Positions 59,791-64,000 of a stretch of 64,000 bases of DNA are shown piece by piece. The DNA is taken from assembly GCA_024405115.1 (NCBI GenBank), contig JAKSPD010000002.1, forward strand, positions 1-64,000. Direction: 5' to 3'. The stretch comes from Lachnospiraceae bacterium (GTDB lineage: Bacteria > Bacillota > Clostridia > Lachnospirales > Lachnospiraceae). Each line of letters opens with the position of its first letter. Position 1 is the stretch's first letter. The notes below the pieces were generated by a model. The model searched no databases, had not been told where the DNA came from, and saw only the letters and a list, made by a program, of their open reading frames with translations. Made by a program: the position numbers and the translations under genes.

Positions 59791-61284
59791 TTACTCAATC
59801 ACCATTGAATAAAGTTCTGCTTCCTTCATTTCAAACTCAAGGAATGTTTCCCTTCCGGAAAAAGCAGAAAGCGGCTTGTCAAATATCACAGTCCTTTCAA
59901 GGTTATCACCAAATATCTCACAAGACGTAAGAACATCATACTTGTGTCCGTCCGTGAGGTTCTTTGCATAAGCCTTTACAATGATGTAACCCCTGGCGGA
60001 GGTTGAGAAATTCACTTTAAGTGTATCGCCTTCAAACATGAAAGGCTGTGTAACCACCTTTCCTCCCTTATATGACGCATGCCTAGAAACAAGTCCGTCC
60101 TTACGGAAGGTGTATCTTCTTAATTTTGCAGGTTCATTTGACCAGTGTTTTTCGGAACAGAAAATTGAATACTCCGCGGGGGCAAATTCAAATCCGGATT
60201 CTGTCTCAATAAAACCAACAGAAGGATAGCAGTCTCCATATACCCAGTTCCATTTTCTCTCAATTCCCGGCTTCATCCAGGCATCATCAAAACGGTCCCA
60301 TGAGAAACCGTCACGGCTTATCATAAGGGCACAGTCAGTTATTGCAAGCCCGTATCTTGGAGAAATTCCGGTACGTACCTTTCTCCATTCACTTCCTGCA
60401 AGCTCGTCATAATTAGGCTCCCACTCAAGTCTTTCCATATACCTTGAGGGGAATCCCACATACATGTTGCCTGCCCTTTCATATTTTCTCACTGCATTCG
60501 TATAAAGCGGGATATCCTCAGAGCCTTTAAAGTCAATAAGTTCTGCATCAGACCAGGTTTTGAAATCCTTAGATGTCTGTAATCTTATGTCCCTGACACC
60601 GCCATTTCCAACCCAGTCACCCACGTAGCCATGGAAATCACGGACATAAAGCTTATACTCCCCGGCATCCTTATCCCAGAAAGCAACGTTCTGAGAGTCA
60701 TACTTATTCTTATCTGAAATAAGCCAGCCCTTTTTCCAGTGAAGCCCATCCGGGCTCGTATAGCAGAAGAGCTTAGGTTCCCTGGTTCCGTCGGGCAGCT
60801 TATTGTCGCCTCCGGCTGTCGCCTTGAAAACCTCATCCTTTTTACACTCTGGATTATCATCAATGAATATGACAAAATTATCAAGTGAGCCGACTTCATC
60901 ATCCGCGGCTGTCATAATGATGTTGTTATGTGTGCTTCCCTCATACTCATACAGTCCGAGATCAGGTCTCTCCCAGTGAATTCCGTCATCACTTTCAAGC
61001 ATGCACAGGTAAATGGTGTTCACCATATGCTGCTTAAGGTCCTTGTCATACATCTTCCATGCAAAATAATAGAAACGGAACTTTTTTGTTCCGGTAATTC
61101 CGGCCTTTGCAGGCTCAATTACTTCAAAATAGTTACATCCGTCACCTTCCCAGGGGGCATCAAAAGTAAAAACTATCTCCTCTATTCTAGGCTCATGCAT
61201 TTTAACTTCTGCGGTTGTGAGCGATTTATTAATGTTAAAGTCATCCCAGAACAGCTCCCTCTGGCCTTTTTTATATGATACCAT
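59791..61284 (-). CDS. Glycoside hydrolase-like beta-propeller protein (copy 1)
   Basis: The start at 61284 overlaps the upstream stop (TGATG), with GGAGGG before it. The 497-residue protein shows repeated propeller-like strands (SDDGIHWERPDLGLYEYEG; TSPDGLHWKKG; SKDFKTWSDAELID; SRDGFSWDRFDD), the signature of GH32/43/sialidase-type five-bladed or related propellers, and a C-terminal beta-sandwich. No signal peptide is seen, so it should be cytoplasmic. I cannot identify the catalytic residues or the exact family. Confidence 0.7.
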   Translation of the reverse strand: MVSYKKGQRELFWDDFNINKSLTTAEVKMHEPRIEEIVFTFDAPWEGDGCNYFEVIEPAKAGITGTKKFRFYYFAWKMYDKDLKQHMVNTIYLCMLESDDGIHWERPDLGLYEYEGSTHNNIIMTAADDEVGSLDNFVIFIDDNPECKKDEVFKATAGGDNKLPDGTREPKLFCYTSPDGLHWKKGWLISDKNKYDSQNVAFWDKDAGEYKLYVRDFHGYVGDWVGNGGVRDIRLQTSKDFKTWSDAELIDFKGSEDIPLYTNAVRKYERAGNMYVGFPSRYMERLEWEPNYDELAGSEWRKVRTGISPRYGLAITDCALMISRDGFSWDRFDDAWMKPGIERKWNWVYGDCYPSVGFIETESGFEFAPAEYSIFCSEKHWSNEPAKLRRYTFRKDGLVSRHASYKGGKVVTQPFMFEGDTLKVNFSTSARGYIIVKAYAKNLTDGHKYDVLTSCEIFGDNLERTVIFDKPLSAFSGRETFLEFEMKEAELYSMVIE

Positions 61285-62738
61285 CAGATTACCCTCCACA
61301 CTTCTTTTCTTCTTTCTTCTACAGGAATTCCTTCTGGGTGTGAAAAACTTCTCTGCCTCTGTCTTACAAATGGCTGTGCAGTTCCTTCGATGCAGTGAAG
61401 TATCGCTGAATTAAGTTCAACAACAATTCTTACCTGCCTGTTAAGGACTTCATTAAGCGAATGTCCTTTCCACTGCGGCTTATATGAAACAGAATCATCA
61501 AATTCAAACGGGATGCAGTTATCGAGTTCAAAACCTTCGATGTAATTTCCGTCAATTGACATGATGCCAAATCTTGCACTTCCCACATTTGCCTGAACAT
61601 TAAATGTAAGGTCGTCATCAAGAAGGCAGATGCCCTTAGTGACAATCTGTCCTCCCATACCCACACTTTCAATTCCGCAGAATCCGTCTTTCCTTATCTT
61701 ATAGATGGGATTGCCCCTCTTTACTCCAGCCTTTTCAAGCTTCTCGTTAAGCCTTGCATTTGATTCCTGCGTACCGTGAACGGCCGAATATCCAAAGCAC
61801 AGGATATAATATTCCTTTCCGTCTTTTGAAAGACACATGTCGTCAGGTGCAAGACCCAGACAGCCTGGAGCAGGTGCAACGGGCCTGTCCATCAGGGGCT
61901 CATGAGTCGTATAAAGGAACTCATGACCGTCATAGCTATATGTGAGCTCCGGCTGCATGAAGCCGAACATCCTTGAATAATCCTCGTTATAAAGGCAGGT
62001 GTTATACTGCCATAAGAGACCGTAAAAGATGCCGTCATAGTAATTTGCAGTCATTGAATAATGCTGCATACCGATTCCCTCGGAATTGTAGCCTGCGGCG
62101 GGATTGAGTATGATATGCGGTTCAGACCAGTTCTTAAGGTCCTTTGACGTCCTTACGGAGATTCTCCTGTCGACAAAGGCTGACCGATGGAGAAGCGTGT
62201 ATTCTTCATCTATCGGATTATAAAACAGCTTATTAAGTGCATCCGAAGTCTGCGGATTTGCTACAAGTTCCTTATGTTGCTCAAAATTAATCCCGTCTTC
62301 AGAAAAAGCTATCTCGACCCCAATCCAGTCATTCTCTCCATTGGCCTCTTTTTCTCCCATGTCAAGCATTCCTGTAAGCTTGTATCTCTTTTTAGGGTCC
62401 GTTTCAAATTTATCGTAAAGTACCGTACACCCGTGAAGGCCGCTCTTTGATATTGAAAGAGCCTTAGTACCATTAATTTCAACATCAGTAAATGTTTTTA
62501 AGTCATCAGATTCAGCAAGGAAAAGGTCCCTTACCCCGTCAACTGCCCATTCACGTACATTTTCATAATAGATTCTGTATTTCCCTACAGTGTCATCATA
62601 AAACATGGACGCATAAGGTCCAGCCGGTGCTACGGAATAAAGCTCAGGCTTAAACCATCTTCTTATTGTATCCCTTCTGAAATCAATCCAGTAATCATCA
62701 AAAAGGGGAAGCTTCATTTTATATTCCTGTTTTCTCAT
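61284..62738 (-). CDS. Glycoside hydrolase-like beta-propeller protein (copy 2)
   Basis: The 484-residue protein starts behind AGGAGA. It shows propeller motifs YYENVREWAVDGVRDLFLAE, SDDLKTFTDVEING, FSEDGINFEQHKEL and TSKDLKNWSEPHI, and a C-terminal domain similar to that of copy 1 (GMGGQIVTKGICLLDDDLTFNVQA). The two are distant homologs in tandem. It is the first gene after the Opp ATPases and may hydrolyse the imported oligosaccharide or glycoconjugate. The catalytic residues are not assigned. Confidence 0.7.
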   Translation of the reverse strand: MRKQEYKMKLPLFDDYWIDFRRDTIRRWFKPELYSVAPAGPYASMFYDDTVGKYRIYYENVREWAVDGVRDLFLAESDDLKTFTDVEINGTKALSISKSGLHGCTVLYDKFETDPKKRYKLTGMLDMGEKEANGENDWIGVEIAFSEDGINFEQHKELVANPQTSDALNKLFYNPIDEEYTLLHRSAFVDRRISVRTSKDLKNWSEPHIILNPAAGYNSEGIGMQHYSMTANYYDGIFYGLLWQYNTCLYNEDYSRMFGFMQPELTYSYDGHEFLYTTHEPLMDRPVAPAPGCLGLAPDDMCLSKDGKEYYILCFGYSAVHGTQESNARLNEKLEKAGVKRGNPIYKIRKDGFCGIESVGMGGQIVTKGICLLDDDLTFNVQANVGSARFGIMSIDGNYIEGFELDNCIPFEFDDSVSYKPQWKGHSLNEVLNRQVRIVVELNSAILHCIEGTAQPFVRQRQRSFSHPEGIPVEERRKEVWRVI

Positions 62739-62759
62739 TAAATGTCTCCTTTAGACAAA

Positions 62760-62799
62760 ATTTGCCCCTCTCTCTGATAAAGAAGAAAGAGGGACAAAT
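62760..62799 (-). terminator. Terminator/attenuator after oppF
   Basis: TTTGCCCCTCTCTCT (from 62761) pairs with AGAAAGAGGGACAAA (to about 62798), with two G-U pairs. On the minus strand TTTTGTC follows. No promoter fits between it and the start at 62738, so partial read-through into the propeller genes is likely. Confidence 0.75.
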
Positions 62800-62804
62800 A
62801 CTAA

Positions 62805-63788
62805 TTATTCATACAGATGGCAGGCAACGAAATGTCCGTTTCCCACATCCTTAAGCTGAGGCTCTTCTGTCTTACATCTTTCCATGCATCTGTCACATCT
62901 CTCATGGAACGGGCAGCCTGCAGGCTTGTTGATCGGGCTCGGCACATCACCTTTTAAGATGATACGCTTCTTATCCCTGTCAAGAACCGGTACAGGAATT
63001 GCAGAAAGAAGTGAAACGGTGTAAGGGTGCTTCGTGTTGGCATACAGCTCTATTGAGTCAGCCATCTCCACAGCCTTGCCAAGGTACATTACAAGGATTC
63101 TGTCGGACATGTACTGAACTACTGAAAGGTCATGTGCAATGAACACATATGTGAGGTCCCTTTCCTGCTGGATATCCTTCATGAGGTTAAGAACCTGGGC
63201 CTGAATTGAAACATCAAGTGCCGAAACAGCCTCGTCGCATACAAGAACCTTGGGATTGATTTCCATTGCCCTTGCAATGCAGACTCTCTGTCTCTGTCCG
63301 CCTGAAAACTCATGGGGATATTTGAAGAGGTAATCAACAGGAATGTTAACAAGCTTAAGTGCCTGCTCCATCATATATTCACGCTCTGCCTTGTCCTTGT
63401 ATCCGTGGATGAGAAGCGGCTCCTCCATCTCGGTGTAGATTTTCTTCATTGGGTTAAGTGCAGAATAGGGATCCTGGAAGATCATCTGTACCTTTTTACG
63501 GAATTCAAATCTCTCTTCCTTTGAGAACTTTGTGATGTCCTTTTCTGTTCCATCTTCGTTGAAGTATACATCTCCGCCTGTCGGATTCTCCAGAAGCATC
63601 ATTGCCTTGCCAAGTGTTGTCTTACCACAGCCTGACTCACCAACGATACCGAGTGTCTCATTACGCTTTACATTGATGGTAACATCATCAACGGCCTTTA
63701 CATGGCCCACGGTTTTCTTGAAGAAGCCCTTCTGAACCGGGAACCATACCTTTACATTCTCTAAACGGAAAATATTATTATCAGCCAT
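62805..63788 (-). CDS. oppF: Oligopeptide-type ABC transporter ATP-binding protein (OppF family)
   Basis: The 327-residue ATPase has Walker A GESGCGKTT (50-58), signature FSGGQRQRV (about 163), Walker B VLVCDEAVSALD and the C-terminal oligopeptide-transporter extension with Cys residues (CPFHERCDRCMERC), which in some members binds an iron-sulfur cluster. It overlaps the upstream oppD-like gene by one base (TAATG). The transporter may carry oligosaccharides rather than peptides, given the catabolic genes that follow. Confidence 0.88.
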   Translation of the reverse strand: MADNNIFRLENVKVWFPVQKGFFKKTVGHVKAVDDVTINVKRNETLGIVGESGCGKTTLGKAMMLLENPTGGDVYFNEDGTEKDITKFSKEERFEFRKKVQMIFQDPYSALNPMKKIYTEMEEPLLIHGYKDKAEREYMMEQALKLVNIPVDYLFKYPHEFSGGQRQRVCIARAMEINPKVLVCDEAVSALDVSIQAQVLNLMKDIQQERDLTYVFIAHDLSVVQYMSDRILVMYLGKAVEMADSIELYANTKHPYTVSLLSAIPVPVLDRDKKRIILKGDVPSPINKPAGCPFHERCDRCMERCKTEEPQLKDVGNGHFVACHLYE

Positions 63789-64000
63789 TAGTCTACCTCC
63801 TTATGTCCGGCGCATCTGAGGCATCTAACCATGTGACCTTCCTCAATCTCAAATCCGGGAATCTTTCCCTTAAGACATGCATCGGTACAGAAAGGACATC
63901 TTCCTGCAAATTCGCAGCCTTCCTTAAGATCAGCCGGGTTTGGTGTGCTTCCGGGAATCGTGGTAAGCTTCTGCCCCTGTTCAAGTCCGAGAACAGGCAC
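63788..64000 (-). CDS. oppD: Oligopeptide-type ABC transporter ATP-binding protein (OppD family), C-terminal part
   Basis: Only the last 70 residues are in the window; the gene continues past the right edge. They contain the C-terminal extension TIPGSTPNPADLKEGCEFAGRCP and later C-x(3)-C and C-x2-C pairs (CTDAC, CLRC). The rest of an Opp transporter (permeases and binding protein) is presumably further right. Confidence 0.8.
   Translation of the reverse strand: MPVLGLEQGQKLTTIPGSTPNPADLKEGCEFAGRCPFCTDACLKGKIPGFEIEEGHMVRCLRCAGHKEVD

Overview
The window looks like a chromosomal segment of a Gram-positive Clostridia bacterium, most likely a Lachnospiraceae member. This is inferred from the moderate GC content, strong GGAGG-type ribosome binding sites, lipoprotein sugar-binding proteins with Ala/Thr/Glu-rich linkers, a stand-alone AICAR transformylase paired with a PurO-like IMP cyclohydrolase, and a radical SAM enzyme coupled to a Cys-rich protein. 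No rRNA or tRNA gene was recognised.

Layout. 1-1287: an IS21-type end with a truncated transposase, inserted into an AraC-type regulator of which only the 3' part remains. 1400-8170: an MsmK/UgpC-type ABC ATPase, an N-acetylneuraminate-lyase-like aldolase with a complete sugar ABC importer (minus the ATPase), and a divergent RpiR regulator. 8178-10097: a DMT transporter broken by one stop codon, an RNHCP protein and a PHP phosphoesterase. 10320-22317: amino-sugar-like catabolism with NagA, a sugar isomerase-like TIM barrel, a second ABC importer and six NagB-like paralogs, four of them in two tandem-duplicated pairs; an AraC regulator is divergent. 23537-28462: accessory island with a VapC/RelB-type toxin-antitoxin pair, a DEDDh exonuclease, a palindromic hairpin array, an IS605-type element (tnpA/tnpB) and an orphan immunity-like gene.

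28664-40494 is mixed: DeoC, a SIS isomerase, a YjbQ protein, a radical SAM enzyme with its Cys-rich partner, an acetate-kinase-like protein with a cyclase, a DUF4037 protein, an aldo/keto reductase, and purO-purH behind a guanine-type purine riboswitch. 40840-50608 is an AraC-controlled plus-strand operon: FGGY kinase, two amidohydrolases, a fucose/arabinose-isomerase-like enzyme, DUF4432, M20 peptidase, YjbQ and DUF624. 50641-64000 runs on the minus strand: Opp ATPases, beta-propeller glycosidase-like proteins (one decayed), amidohydrolase, NagA, AGE epimerase, a triosephosphate-isomerase-like protein, a membrane alpha/beta hydrolase and a GH36 alpha-galactosidase.

How it fits together. The two sugar importers have no ATPase of their own and probably share the MsmK-type ATPase. 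A 43-bp element next to the -35 is nearly identical before the second importer operon and before the kinase operon, so these distant operons likely form one AraC regulon. NagA and NagB-like enzymes, amidohydrolases, YjbQ proteins, a kinase and an isomerase suggest breakdown of an unusual amino or modified sugar; the substrate is not evident from sequence. The most unusual items are the paired NagB-like paralogs (one of each pair without the catalytic His), the radical SAM/Cys-rich pair, a two-copy structured element with covarying stems, and a TnpB with Fanzor-like rearranged catalytic residues.
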